From positions 1-64,000 of the forward strand of contig DEIA01000004.1 of assembly GCA_002352225.1 (NCBI GenBank): a stretch of DNA of 64,000 nucleotides, given 5' to 3'. Each line of letters begins with the position of its first letter. Positions within the stretch are counted from its first letter, which is position 1. A program made the position numbers and the translations under genes. Under the pieces are notes generated by a model. That model was given only the letters and a program-made list of their open reading frames with translations, was not told where the DNA came from and made no database searches. Positions 24,565 to 33,226 of this stretch are shown in pieces. The DNA is from Flammeovirgaceae bacterium UBA2786 (GTDB taxonomy: Bacteria; Bacteroidota; Bacteroidia; Cytophagales; Cyclobacteriaceae).

Positions 24565-25523
24565 AAGTTTTGGTTACCGGAGCAAGCGGATTGCTGGGTA
24601 CACATGTTGTACTGGCTTTACAACAACAAGGTATACCGGTACGTGCTATGGTGCGAACCAGAAACAAATATCTATTAAATCCTCATTCAGGTACAGAGGT
24701 TATAACGGGCGACCTTACCGATGCAAGAATGGTTAAATGTGCAGTAGCGGGTTGCACGCACATTATTCATGCTGCGGCATTAACGTGTACCAACGAACCC
24801 CGGTATCAGCAATACTATCGTGTAAATGTTGAGGCAACAGTTACGTTAGCAGAAGTTGCTGCACAGGCGCATGTACAACGGATGGTTTATGTTAGCACAG
24901 CCAACACCATAGGGTTTGGTTCAATGCAATACCCGGGTACAGAAGTTCATGCCATGCGCGCACCCTTTACCCGTATGGGATATGCCAGAAGTAAACAAAC
25001 CGCGGAACAAAGTTTGGAAAAGCATGCTTCACAACTGGATGTGGTTACAGTTCACCCTACATTTATGCTGGGGGCTTATGATGCAGGCAATAGCTCGGGT
25101 CAAATTGTGAGAATGGTCTTGGGGAAAAGAATTATTTTTTACCCACCCGGAGGAAAAAATTTTGCTCCGGTAGTTGATGTGGCACAAGGCATAATAAGGG
25201 CATTGCTGCTGGGCAAACGCAATGAACATTATTTATTGGCGAACGAGAATACTTCGTATCGTAATTTCTACAAACGCCTGTGTAGAATATCAAACCAACA
25301 AGCCTGGCTGGTACCTGTTCCGGGGTGGCTGTTGTTTATGGTTGGGGTTTTGGGTAGTGGCTTGCAATGGGCTGGTGTTCGTACATCCCTTACACTAGCC
25401 AATATGAAGGCGTTGTGTGTGCATAACTATTACGACAATACAAAAGCAAAAAAAGAATTAGGGATTGTTTTTACTTCCGTAGATAAGGCAATGGAAGATG
25501 CTGTAACATGGTTTAAGCGATAA
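24561..25523 (+). CDS. NAD-dependent epimerase/dihydroflavonol-reductase-like protein
   Basis: 320 residues of the extended SDR family. The glycine motif VTGASGLLG is at residues 4-12, STANT precedes the active site, and the catalytic pair reads YARSK. FYPPGGKNFAPVVDVAQGI is typical of the 3-beta-HSD/DFR-like members. A hydrophobic patch (WLLFMVGVLGSGLQWAG) may bind the membrane. The ATG at 24561 overlaps the previous stop (ATGA); an in-frame TTG nine bases upstream is less likely. With the preceding SDR it may form a two-step lipid or isoprenoid modification unit, which is inference. Confidence 0.88.
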   Translation: MKVLVTGASGLLGTHVVLALQQQGIPVRAMVRTRNKYLLNPHSGTEVITGDLTDARMVKCAVAGCTHIIHAAALTCTNEPRYQQYYRVNVEATVTLAEVAAQAHVQRMVYVSTANTIGFGSMQYPGTEVHAMRAPFTRMGYARSKQTAEQSLEKHASQLDVVTVHPTFMLGAYDAGNSSGQIVRMVLGKRIIFYPPGGKNFAPVVDVAQGIIRALLLGKRNEHYLLANENTSYRNFYKRLCRISNQQAWLVPVPGWLLFMVGVLGSGLQWAGVRTSLTLANMKALCVHNYYDNTKAKKELGIVFTSVDKAMEDAVTWFKR

Positions 25524-25530
25524 ACTGATT

Positions 25531-25570
25531 TTTAACTACCGGGCGGCACTTTCTGGTAGGCGGTTCTTTT
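25531..25570 (+). terminator. Weak terminator after the SDR/epimerase operon
   Basis: AAC/GTT and TACC/GGTA pairs around an internal loop form an imperfect hairpin, followed by a run of T. It lies just after the epimerase stop codon and before the amidohydrolase gene. The pairing is imperfect. Confidence 0.35.
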
Positions 25571-25610
25571 TATTAGCTTAAATCTTTAGCTTTAGTTAAA
25601 ATTCACTTGT

Positions 25611-26963
25611 ATGAAGCACCTGTTTGTATTTCTACTACTATGTTCTACGGGAAGCTATAGCCAGCAACTAATTGACTCGCACCAGCGCGAAATTGTATTT
25701 GCATCCGTAAATGTTGTACCGATGGATACAGAGCAGGTTTTGCAAAATCAAACGGTAGTAATTAAAAATGGCAAGATAGCAGCTATTGGTAAAAACCTGA
25801 AGTATAGCAATACTGCTTTGTTAATTGATGCCAAAGGCAAATACCTGATACCCGGCCTTGCCGAAATGCATGCCCACGTGCCGCCCAACGATAATCTTGA
25901 AGCGCATAAAGAAGTTCTCTTTTTGTTTGCGGCCAATGGCATTACTACTATTCGTGGTATGTTAGGGCACGCCAGCCATATTTCGTTGCGTTCAAAAATT
26001 AATTCAGGAGAAGTGTTTGGACCACGCTTTTATACCACCGGTCCATCGTTTAATGGGTTAAGTGTAAAAACTGCCGAACGCGGAGCTGAAATGGTACGCG
26101 AGCAAAAGGCAGCTGGTTATGATTTTCTAAAGTTGCATCCCGGGCTTACCAAAGAAACCTTTTCGGCCATCAGCACTACTGCCAATGAAATGAAAATTCC
26201 TTTTGCCGGGCATGTATCATTTGGAGTAGGAGTGTGGCGCGCGATTGATGCCGGCTATTCTTCTATCGATCACCTGGATGGTTTTGTGGAAGCATTGGTT
26301 CCGGGCATCGAAACCATGACGGAGCAACAAGCGGGTTTGTTTGGCATGTTTGCCGCTGAGCAAGCCGATGAAAGTGGTATTCCTAAATTGATGGAACAAT
26401 TGAAAGCAAAAGACATTTGGGTGGTGCCTACGCAATCATTAGCCGATAGATGGTTTGATCCGGATTATACCGGTGATGTTTTTCTCAATGATCCGGATAG
26501 CAAATACATGAGCAAGCAAACAGTTAATCAGTGGATCGAAAGCAAAAAAAATCTGATGGCTAACCCACAATACAATGCTGCTAAAATCAAAAACTTTATT
26601 AAACTAAGACGTAAACTTATTCTGGAGTGTCAGAAAAATGGAGTGGGCCTGTTGTTAGGGTGCGATGCACCACAGATTTTTAATGTCCCTGGTTTTTCAA
26701 CCCACAATGAGTTAAAATACCTGGTAGATGCCGGACTTACCCCATATCAGGCGTTGCGTACCGGAACAGTAAACGTGGCTGCTTATCTTAACATGAATGA
26801 CGGAGGCACAATCAATGCCGGTAATGTAGCCGATTTGATTTTAATTGACGGCAACCCGCTTACCGATGTTACCAACACTAAGAAAATTTCTGGTGTAATG
26901 ATGCGTGGGCAATGGTTATCTAAAGCCGAGATTGAGGCCGGATTGAAGAAAATTCAGAAATAG
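25611..26963 (+). CDS. Exported metal-dependent amidohydrolase
   Basis: 450 residues with a signal peptide (cleavage near GSYSQQ), so it acts in the periplasm or is secreted. The amidohydrolase superfamily fold is clear. There is an N-terminal beta-sandwich with VIKNGKIAAIG, the metal ligands EMHAHV, a lysine likely carbamylated in FLKLHPG, histidines in AGHVSF and SIDHLDG, and an aspartate in LGCDAP. The C-terminal imidazolonepropionase-like segment GNVADLILIDGNPLTDV closes the fold. Related exported enzymes are prolidases and other peptidases or lactonases; the substrate cannot be read off. It appears to be a single-gene unit. Confidence 0.88.
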   Translation: MKHLFVFLLLCSTGSYSQQLIDSHQREIVFASVNVVPMDTEQVLQNQTVVIKNGKIAAIGKNLKYSNTALLIDAKGKYLIPGLAEMHAHVPPNDNLEAHKEVLFLFAANGITTIRGMLGHASHISLRSKINSGEVFGPRFYTTGPSFNGLSVKTAERGAEMVREQKAAGYDFLKLHPGLTKETFSAISTTANEMKIPFAGHVSFGVGVWRAIDAGYSSIDHLDGFVEALVPGIETMTEQQAGLFGMFAAEQADESGIPKLMEQLKAKDIWVVPTQSLADRWFDPDYTGDVFLNDPDSKYMSKQTVNQWIESKKNLMANPQYNAAKIKNFIKLRRKLILECQKNGVGLLLGCDAPQIFNVPGFSTHNELKYLVDAGLTPYQALRTGTVNVAAYLNMNDGGTINAGNVADLILIDGNPLTDVTNTKKISGVMMRGQWLSKAEIEAGLKKIQK

Positions 26964-27047
26964 CAGATAGTTACCCGTTTTTGGCTTTGAAACTAATAAT
27001 TTAGGGCGCCATTTAATTGCACGGGTTGGTGGCAACCGGTAACAACA

Positions 27048-27797
27048 ATGCATCTCTTCTCCTTTACGCTAAGTAACACCGAAATTATAATCATACTTTG
27101 TGTGGCCCTGCTTACCGGTATGTCTAAAACCGGAGTGCATGGTGCGGGTATGTTATCCGTGCCGTTGCTCGCTATGGTATTTGGCGGCCAGCTCTCCAGC
27201 GGAGTATTGTTGCCCATGCTGGTAATAGCCGATGTATTTGGCGTGTGGTATTATCACAGGCATGCTTCGTGGCAGCATTTAAAAGTTTTATTTCCATGGG
27301 CTGCACTGGGCGTGTTGGCAGGAACGGTTACCGGCAACTACATCAACGACCAACTATTTAAATGGGTAATGGCTATAACTATTTTAATTAGCCTGGCTAT
27401 AATGATTTTACTGGAACGAACTAATCCAAACAACATTCCCAGGCATAAGGGGTTTGCCATAGGCACGGGTATAGCCGGAGGGTTTACTTCTATGGTTGGT
27501 AATCTGGCGGGTTCGGTTATGAGCGTTTACTTACTCGCGGTACGGTTGCCAAAAAATGAATTTATTGGAACAACGGCCTGGTTTTTTTTAGTGGTGAACT
27601 GGTTTAAAGTACCGTTTCATGTATTTGCCTGGCACACCATTACCTGGAATACGGTGTGGCTGGATTTACTCACCCTGCCTGTAATTCTGGTTGGCGCATG
27701 GATCGGTATTTTTATTGTGAAGCAATTAAACGATACGATGTACCGATGGTTTATTATTGGCATGACACTGATTGCTGCCGTAGGAATGTTATTATAA
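27048..27797 (+). CDS. TauE/SafE-family membrane permease
   Basis: 249 residues, almost entirely hydrophobic, with about eight transmembrane helices. Conserved features of the TauE/SafE (DUF81) family are the N-terminal TGMSKTGVHGAGMLSVP and the mirrored half ending WFFLVVNWFKVPFHV. Members export sulfite, sulfonates or related organic anions. No sulfur-metabolism gene lies nearby, so the substrate is not indicated by context. The start at 27048 is supported by a short polar N-terminus directly before the first helix. Confidence 0.85.
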   Translation: MHLFSFTLSNTEIIIILCVALLTGMSKTGVHGAGMLSVPLLAMVFGGQLSSGVLLPMLVIADVFGVWYYHRHASWQHLKVLFPWAALGVLAGTVTGNYINDQLFKWVMAITILISLAIMILLERTNPNNIPRHKGFAIGTGIAGGFTSMVGNLAGSVMSVYLLAVRLPKNEFIGTTAWFFLVVNWFKVPFHVFAWHTITWNTVWLDLLTLPVILVGAWIGIFIVKQLNDTMYRWFIIGMTLIAAVGMLL

Positions 27798-27873
27798 TAC
27801 TTAACCATACGAAAAAAAGGGCGATAGGAACATTTCTCTTTTATGAATACTTTCGGAACTTAATATACTAGCG

Positions 27874-28236
27874 ATGGCCAGCATCAACATTCTCAATAAA
27901 TTCTCACTTTTTTCAGAAACCTGGACTCCCAAAATCATCAGCGAACTGAATGGTCAATATGTAAAACTGGCTAAGGTCAAAGATGAATTTGTTTGGCACA
28001 GTCACGAAAATGAAGATGAATTATTTATGGTGTTCAAGGGTACATTGTATATGGATTTTCGCGATCGTACGGAAACTATCCACGAAGGTGAAATGATTGT
28101 TGTGCCCAAAGGCGTGGAGCATAACCCCAGAACCAACGGTGAAGAAGTTTGGGTGTTGTTATTCGAACCCAAAGAAACAGCGCATACGGGAAATGTCGAT
28201 CATGAACGTACCGTGCACAATCTGAAATGGATCTGA
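27874..28236 (+). CDS. Small cupin-domain protein
   Basis: 120 residues forming one cupin barrel with the metal-binding motif WHSHENEDELFMVFKG (motif 1) and PKGVEHNP (motif 2). It has no signal peptide and is cytoplasmic. Stand-alone cupins of this type are often mannose-6-phosphate-isomerase-like or of unknown function. Its last codons overlap the start of the following sugar-isomerase-like gene, so the two may be coupled. Confidence 0.85.
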   Translation: MASINILNKFSLFSETWTPKIISELNGQYVKLAKVKDEFVWHSHENEDELFMVFKGTLYMDFRDRTETIHEGEMIVVPKGVEHNPRTNGEEVWVLLFEPKETAHTGNVDHERTVHNLKWI

Positions 28237-29084
28237 TTAATAGATTTATGAGGGTTACACTCTGGTTTGTTTTTTCTATTCATCTGTTACAGGCACAACC
28301 AGAGGTAGGCATAGTGGCATCTGTTAAACAGGATAGTATTTTAAAGGGTGCAGGGTACACCTTTATAGTTGAAGCAGTTCCGGATATTGTATCACCGTTA
28401 ACAGTATCCGATCAGGAATTTGAAAGCCATCTTAAGCAACTCAGGAATTTGAAAGTTCCTGTCTATGCCCTTAATATTTTTTTACCCGGTAATCTTAAGC
28501 TGGTTGGGCCATCTGTAAATGAGGCAGCCATACTGGCCTACACGCAAAAAGTGTTTGAGCGATGCCACCAAGCCGGAATAAAATTAATAGTGTGGGGAAG
28601 TGGTGGAGCCCGAAGAGTACCAGAAGGTTTTTCTAAAACGGAGGCTACTGGACAATTTATTTTAATAGCCCGCAAAATTTCCGATCAGGCGGCAAAGTAC
28701 GGGGTAACATTAGCTTTAGAGAATCTAAACTCAGCCGAAGCTAATCTGATTACAACAGTTGCTGAAGCGCTGCATGTGGTGAAAGAAGTAAACCGAAACA
28801 ACTTCAAGCTATGTGCGGATATTTATCACATGTTAAAAGAACAAGAGTCAGCATCAGTATTGTTACAAACTAATGGCTATCTGGTGCATTGCGATATTGC
28901 TGAACGCGATGAACGTACACCCCCAGGTGTACACGGAGAAGATTTTTTAGAATACTTTAAAGCCCTTAAAAAAGCAAACTACTCAGGTAAAGTGGTAATT
29001 GAATGCCGCTGGAATAATCTGCCGGCACAGGCTGAACCGGCAAGAGTATATTTACAACAACAAATTAATAAAGTATGGAAGTAA
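28227..29084 (+). CDS. Exported sugar phosphate isomerase/epimerase-like TIM barrel
   Basis: 285 residues with an N-terminal signal peptide (hydrophobic stretch LWFVFSIHLLQAQ). The xylose-isomerase-like TIM barrel (AP endonuclease 2 superfamily) follows, with metal-ligand motifs VTLALENLNS, KLCADIYHM, LVHCDIAERD and GKVVIECRW. Such exported members in Bacteroidota are associated with sugar or inositol derivative turnover, but the reaction is not defined. The start at 28227 lies inside the end of the cupin gene; an in-frame ATG at 28248 would give a tighter signal peptide. The 3' end overlaps the next gene by ten bases. Confidence 0.82.
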   Translation: MDLINRFMRVTLWFVFSIHLLQAQPEVGIVASVKQDSILKGAGYTFIVEAVPDIVSPLTVSDQEFESHLKQLRNLKVPVYALNIFLPGNLKLVGPSVNEAAILAYTQKVFERCHQAGIKLIVWGSGGARRVPEGFSKTEATGQFILIARKISDQAAKYGVTLALENLNSAEANLITTVAEALHVVKEVNRNNFKLCADIYHMLKEQESASVLLQTNGYLVHCDIAERDERTPPGVHGEDFLEYFKALKKANYSGKVVIECRWNNLPAQAEPARVYLQQQINKVWK

Positions 29085-29728
29085 AAGCCCGATTTAGTGT
29101 AGCGATTATTGTACTTCTTACCTGGCTTGCAGTTCAGGCACAAGATCCGCTGCGGTTCGAAAAAGAGGTGCAGACTTTAACAGCAACCGATGCATCCGTA
29201 AACCGGAAAGAATTAATCTTGTTTACGGGTAGTTCCAGCATTCGGTTATGGCCAAATCTTGCCCAAAGTTTCCCTAAGCACAATGTACTTAACCGCGGTT
29301 TTGGAGGTTCAGAAATGCAAGACCTGTATTATTACAGACGGGCATTAATCTTAAATTATAAACCCAAACAGATTTTTATTTACGAAGGCGACAATGATCT
29401 CAATGCCGGTAAAACACCAGACCAGATTCTGGCTACAGCCGATTCGTTATTAATTGCCATCCGGAAAGAGTTACCAAAAACAAAAATTATTTTTATTGCT
29501 GCCAAGCCAAGTGAAGCCCGTTGGCATTTGAAGGACAAGTATCTGGCATTTAATTCGAAATTGAAAGAATGGACCAAATCGCGTAAAGGGGTTTACTTTG
29601 CTGATGTATGGACACCGATGGTAGATGCAAATGGAATTATGTTGCCGGATTTATTAATGGATGATAACTTGCATATGACCGAGAAAGGTTATGTCATCTG
29701 GACTACGGTATTAAGTCGTTTTTTATAA
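29075..29728 (+). CDS. Exported SGNH/GDSL-family hydrolase
   Basis: 217 residues with a signal peptide (cleavage near AVQA). The SGNH hydrolase blocks are all visible: the nucleophile serine in LFTGSSSIRLW (block I), the glycine in NRGFGGSEM (block II), the asparagine in YEGDNDLNAG (block III) and the Asp-His pair in DDNLHMTEKGY (block V). Such enzymes are esterases, often carbohydrate deacetylases. It overlaps the end of the TIM-barrel gene, so cupin, isomerase-like protein and esterase form one operon, suggesting processing of a modified sugar. Confidence 0.9.
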   Translation: MEVKARFSVAIIVLLTWLAVQAQDPLRFEKEVQTLTATDASVNRKELILFTGSSSIRLWPNLAQSFPKHNVLNRGFGGSEMQDLYYYRRALILNYKPKQIFIYEGDNDLNAGKTPDQILATADSLLIAIRKELPKTKIIFIAAKPSEARWHLKDKYLAFNSKLKEWTKSRKGVYFADVWTPMVDANGIMLPDLLMDDNLHMTEKGYVIWTTVLSRFL

Positions 29729-29734
29729 ACACCT

Positions 29735-30460
29735 GTGCACTTGATTAAATTTTTAATTATTGTAATTCTGAGCTTTGGTTTAACGTTCACCAGCGTTTCA
29801 GCGCAAGACAATCTTGAAGTTCGTCTGCCTAAAGCTATTACGCACCTATCGGCATCCAACAAACTAATTCTCCAAACCACACATGCACCCAAACATAATA
29901 TTTTCAAGAAGGTACTCTGTTTCAATGAAGGTTGCAGACGGGCTGCCGGTTGGAGACGCGGACAAGAAGCACGGAGATTCAACGACTACAAGAAACATCC
30001 ACAGATTAAAAATATAAAACGGGATACAATTCATGCCGAAGTGCACACCACAGAACCACCGGCACCTAAACCCGATACCGCAGACATCAGAAAAAAAATA
30101 ACTCCGCCAATACCTGTTGAACGTAAGTTTATACTAAGCGATGTATTATTTGATATAAATAGCCCTAACATTAATAAAGAAGTAACCCGGCAGTTAGATA
30201 CGCTGGTAAATCTTTTAATGGATAATGAAAGAATTTTGATTCACATCATTGGGCATACCGATAATACAGGCCGCGAAGCATACAACCAACGCTTGTCTAC
30301 AAGCCGGGCAGAATCGGTTGGCCTTTACCTGATGGATAAAGGTATTGCCATTGGCCGGATAAGTTTTGAGGGTAAAGGCAGCAATGAGCCAATTGCCGAT
30401 AATACATTTGAAGAAGGCCGAAGAAAAAACAGACGGGTAGAGATAATATTAAAAGAGTGA
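29735..30460 (+). CDS. OmpA-family cell-wall-binding protein
   Basis: 241 residues starting at GTG, six bases after the SGNH stop codon. A signal peptide ends near SVSAQ. A basic, unstructured middle follows (GCRRAAGWRRGQEARRF, then Pro/Lys-rich). The C-terminal OmpA peptidoglycan-binding domain covers about 130-240, with IIGHTDNTGREAYNQRLS and FEEGRRKNRRVEI. The family tethers the envelope to peptidoglycan. There is no beta-barrel and no lipobox, so the protein is probably soluble in the periplasm, with peptidoglycan held by the OmpA domain. The basic linker is not typical. Confidence 0.85.
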   Translation: MHLIKFLIIVILSFGLTFTSVSAQDNLEVRLPKAITHLSASNKLILQTTHAPKHNIFKKVLCFNEGCRRAAGWRRGQEARRFNDYKKHPQIKNIKRDTIHAEVHTTEPPAPKPDTADIRKKITPPIPVERKFILSDVLFDINSPNINKEVTRQLDTLVNLLMDNERILIHIIGHTDNTGREAYNQRLSTSRAESVGLYLMDKGIAIGRISFEGKGSNEPIADNTFEEGRRKNRRVEIILKE

Positions 30461-30511
30461 GGGGTGGTAAACGGGAATACCCGAAGCCCCACAAAAGCTG
30501 ATAACAAGACA

Positions 30512-31912
30512 ATGGACCAATTGTTATCTTTGTTACAAGTGAAGATTCTACGGTTATCATATAGCGGGCTACTAATTATTGCACTGACATCTTCGTGCGA
30601 AAATCTCCAGCACACCCAACCGGTTGAACCCGATCTTATTCTTACCGATTGGACAGACCTTACCCATGGAAATAATGTTGACCCCGATTACGAAACTATT
30701 TTTCCGCAAAATCAGGTAAATACCCTCGAGATTGTATTAGGCGAAACCAATTGGCAGATTATTAGAACCAACATGAAAAATTTGTTTGGTTATAACTTTG
30801 GTTCCATTGTTTCGCCACCTGGTGGCATGCCTGTATCCGAACCTGAATATGTTCCGGTTTCGGTAAAGTTTAATGGCAAAGAGTGGTACAAGGTTGGCTT
30901 TCGCCTGAAGGGTAATTCTACGCTGGGTACCAGTTGGCGGCAAGGAATTTATAAACTTCCGTTCCGGTTAAACTTCGACCGGTTTGAGGACGTCTATCCT
31001 CAAATAAAGAATCAACGATTATATGGGTTTAAAGAATTGTCTTTGTCGCCCGGAGCGAAGGATCAATCACTTTTGCGTGAAAAAGCAGGAGCAGACATTT
31101 TTAGAATGGCTGGAATACCGAGTGCGCAAACTGCTTTTTATAAAGTGTATATCAATTTTGGCGATGGATTAATGTATTGTGGGGTGTACACTATGGTAGA
31201 AGTAGTGGACGATACCATGATTAAAAACCAATTTGGCCACGATACCGGCAACGTGTATAAACCAGAAAGTACGTTCTCTGATTTTGTAATTGATGAGTTT
31301 GAGAAGAAGAACAACAAGGTAGAATCAAATTATGATGATGTGGTGAGTCTGATTAATACCCTTAACAGCAATTTGCGAACACAAAACCCTGCACAATGGC
31401 GTGCCGATTTAGAGGCAGTCTTTCATGTTGATCATTTTATAAAATGGTTAGCCATAAACTCCACCATGGAGAATTGGGATACGTATGGCCGCATGGCTCA
31501 TAACTATTATTTGTATAACCACCCCGTGCACAAACTAACGTGGATTCCGTGGGATAATAACGAAGCGCTATCGCCCCCCGGTATCTCTGGTCTTACAATA
31601 GGGTTGGAAACCGTTACTCATGATTGGCCGCTAATTCGCTTCCTGATGGACGACCCCGTGTATGCCCAACGATACCAGGAACACATGCAGCAATTTGTAA
31701 CAGATGTATTTACAACATCACGCATCAATACCATGTTGGACGATTATTATAATCTGATTTCTCCTTATATAATTGGCCCTTTGGAAGCTGAAACCGGGAA
31801 ATACTCACAACTTCTTAACCACAATGCGTTTATACAGGCTCAAATTACCCTAAAGCAACATGTAGCCGGGCGTATTCAGGTAGCCACAACTTACTTGCAG
31901 GAGAATGATTGA
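30512..31912 (+). CDS. CotH-kinase-family lipoprotein
   Basis: 466 residues with a lipobox ALTSSC near residue 25. The CotH fold follows (about 65-400): FRLKGNST, KELSLSPGAKDQSLLREKAG, YCGVYTMVEVVDD and the metal/ATP site WIPWDNNEA. CotH proteins are atypical kinases first described in spore coats. In Bacteroidota they are common surface lipoproteins of undefined substrate. The ATG at 30512 is preferred to an upstream in-frame start because it places the signal sequence properly. It stands alone downstream of the OmpA gene. Confidence 0.85.
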   Translation: MDQLLSLLQVKILRLSYSGLLIIALTSSCENLQHTQPVEPDLILTDWTDLTHGNNVDPDYETIFPQNQVNTLEIVLGETNWQIIRTNMKNLFGYNFGSIVSPPGGMPVSEPEYVPVSVKFNGKEWYKVGFRLKGNSTLGTSWRQGIYKLPFRLNFDRFEDVYPQIKNQRLYGFKELSLSPGAKDQSLLREKAGADIFRMAGIPSAQTAFYKVYINFGDGLMYCGVYTMVEVVDDTMIKNQFGHDTGNVYKPESTFSDFVIDEFEKKNNKVESNYDDVVSLINTLNSNLRTQNPAQWRADLEAVFHVDHFIKWLAINSTMENWDTYGRMAHNYYLYNHPVHKLTWIPWDNNEALSPPGISGLTIGLETVTHDWPLIRFLMDDPVYAQRYQEHMQQFVTDVFTTSRINTMLDDYYNLISPYIIGPLEAETGKYSQLLNHNAFIQAQITLKQHVAGRIQVATTYLQEND

Positions 31913-32014
31913 TTTGCCCGGTTTTAGCTTTTTACCGTAATCATTACTATTTTTTTCTTGAGCAATGGGGGTAAACCCTTTCGGGATTGTCATACCGGTA
32001 TAAATCAAGAAAGT

Positions 32015-32683
32015 ATGAAAATCCGTCTTATCGTTGTCATTTTAATTTTTACCGCTAGCCTGGCAAATGCTCAGGAAATTCAAACCCTTTTTGGCAAAGG
32101 AAACTCAACCAGCGGCTATGGTGCCCTCTCCAACAAATTCACTACCATTAACGGTACCTATGCTAACCTGAGCGAGGTTTACGGAGGTGTATTTATCAAC
32201 CGCAGGTGGATGGTTGGGATGGGTTTTGCCGCCTCTACAAACGATATTCGTGTACCTCAGCAACATAGTGTAAACCCCTTAATCCCCATGACATACCAAT
32301 ACGGCCAGGGTGGTTTGATGCTGGAACGTGTAATCAAATCAAACCGCTCTATTCATTTGGTGGTTAATCTTTTTAGTGGCGTGGGTTTTACGGCTCAGTA
32401 TAACCGACCTGAGTGGGGCGATTGGGATGATTTTGATACATACACGACTACACACGATGAAAACTGGTTTTATGTACTGGAGCCAGGGGCGCAACTTGAG
32501 ATGAACTTGTTTCGGTGGTTACGCCTAAGCCCTGGTATTTCGTATCGCAATACATATGGCAGCGAGGGGCGCGGACTTTCCGATAACGACCTGAGCAACT
32601 GGTCGTATAATATTACACTTAAATTTGGTGGATTTGGAAAACGCAACCGAATTAAACATAGTACCGAAGTTATTTCGAACTAA
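32015..32683 (+). CDS. Exported beta-barrel-like protein, unknown function
   Basis: 222 residues from the ATG at 32015, which starts a clear signal peptide (MKIRLIVVILIF, cleavage after ANAQ). The frame is open upstream to 31958, but that extension has no signal-like start. The mature part has alternating strands (YGALSNKFTTINGTYAN, VFINRRWMVGMGFAAS, HLVVNLFSGVGFTAQYN, LSPGISYRNTYGS, YNITLKFGGFG) that suggest a small outer-membrane barrel. I recognise no family. A hairpin lies between this gene and msrB. Confidence 0.65.
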   Translation: MKIRLIVVILIFTASLANAQEIQTLFGKGNSTSGYGALSNKFTTINGTYANLSEVYGGVFINRRWMVGMGFAASTNDIRVPQQHSVNPLIPMTYQYGQGGLMLERVIKSNRSIHLVVNLFSGVGFTAQYNRPEWGDWDDFDTYTTTHDENWFYVLEPGAQLEMNLFRWLRLSPGISYRNTYGSEGRGLSDNDLSNWSYNITLKFGGFGKRNRIKHSTEVISN

Positions 32684-32694
32684 TTTCTGGAAAT

Positions 32695-32716
32695 GTGGTT
32701 TATTTAGGTAAACCAC
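32695..32716 (+). other. Hairpin directly before the msrB start codon
   Basis: GTGGTTTA / TAAACCAC form an eight-pair stem with a six-base loop, ending four bases before the msrB ATG. No T run follows, so it is not a classic terminator. It could fold over the ribosome entry region of msrB or mark the end of the preceding transcript. Confidence 0.4.
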
Positions 32717-32720
32717 CACT

Positions 32721-33158
32721 ATGAAATGGGCTGATGTGCTGCACTATGCCAGCAAAGGAAATGTAACGCCACCCCGCAGGGTAGAAAAAACCGATGCGGA
32801 GTGGCGTGCCTTGTTAACCGAAGAAGAATTTTATATTACCCGCAAGAAAGGTACCGAACGCGCCTTTACGGGCGAGTATTGCGAGGCCCACGAACCAGGC
32901 TTGTATGCTTGCCGTTGTTGCGGTACGCCACTGTTCGATTCGCGTACCAAGTTTGAGTCGGGTACAGGCTGGCCGAGTTTTACAGTTCCCGTAGAAGCCA
33001 ACGTAATCAAATACACAAAGGATACAAGCTATGGCATGACACGCGTGGAAGTAGAATGTAACATTTGCGATGGTCATTTAGGTCATGTGTTTCCCGATGG
33101 TCCGCCTCCCACCGGGTTACGGTTTTGTGTTAACTCTGCTTCGGTGAAATTGGTGTAA
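32721..33158 (+). CDS. msrB: Peptide-methionine (R)-S-oxide reductase
   Basis: Repairs oxidised methionine (R-sulfoxide) in proteins. The 145 residues show the two zinc-binding CxxC pairs (CRCCG and CNICDGHLGHVF), the substrate block FESGTGWPSF and the catalytic cysteine in RFCVNSASVKL. There is no signal peptide, so it acts in the cytoplasm. Length and order fit the stand-alone MsrB form; no msrA fusion is present. Confidence 0.95.
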   Translation: MKWADVLHYASKGNVTPPRRVEKTDAEWRALLTEEEFYITRKKGTERAFTGEYCEAHEPGLYACRCCGTPLFDSRTKFESGTGWPSFTVPVEANVIKYTKDTSYGMTRVEVECNICDGHLGHVFPDGPPPTGLRFCVNSASVKLV

Positions 33159-33226
33159 CTGATTTTAATTATCATACAACTAATACCAATAAAGCAGTTT
33201 GCTTTTGAAACCTGGTGATTATAAAT

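Noticed and set aside
29689..29982. 97-codon minus-strand frame over the OmpA start
   Set aside because: Antisense to the OmpA gene signal peptide region; no domain and no promoter.
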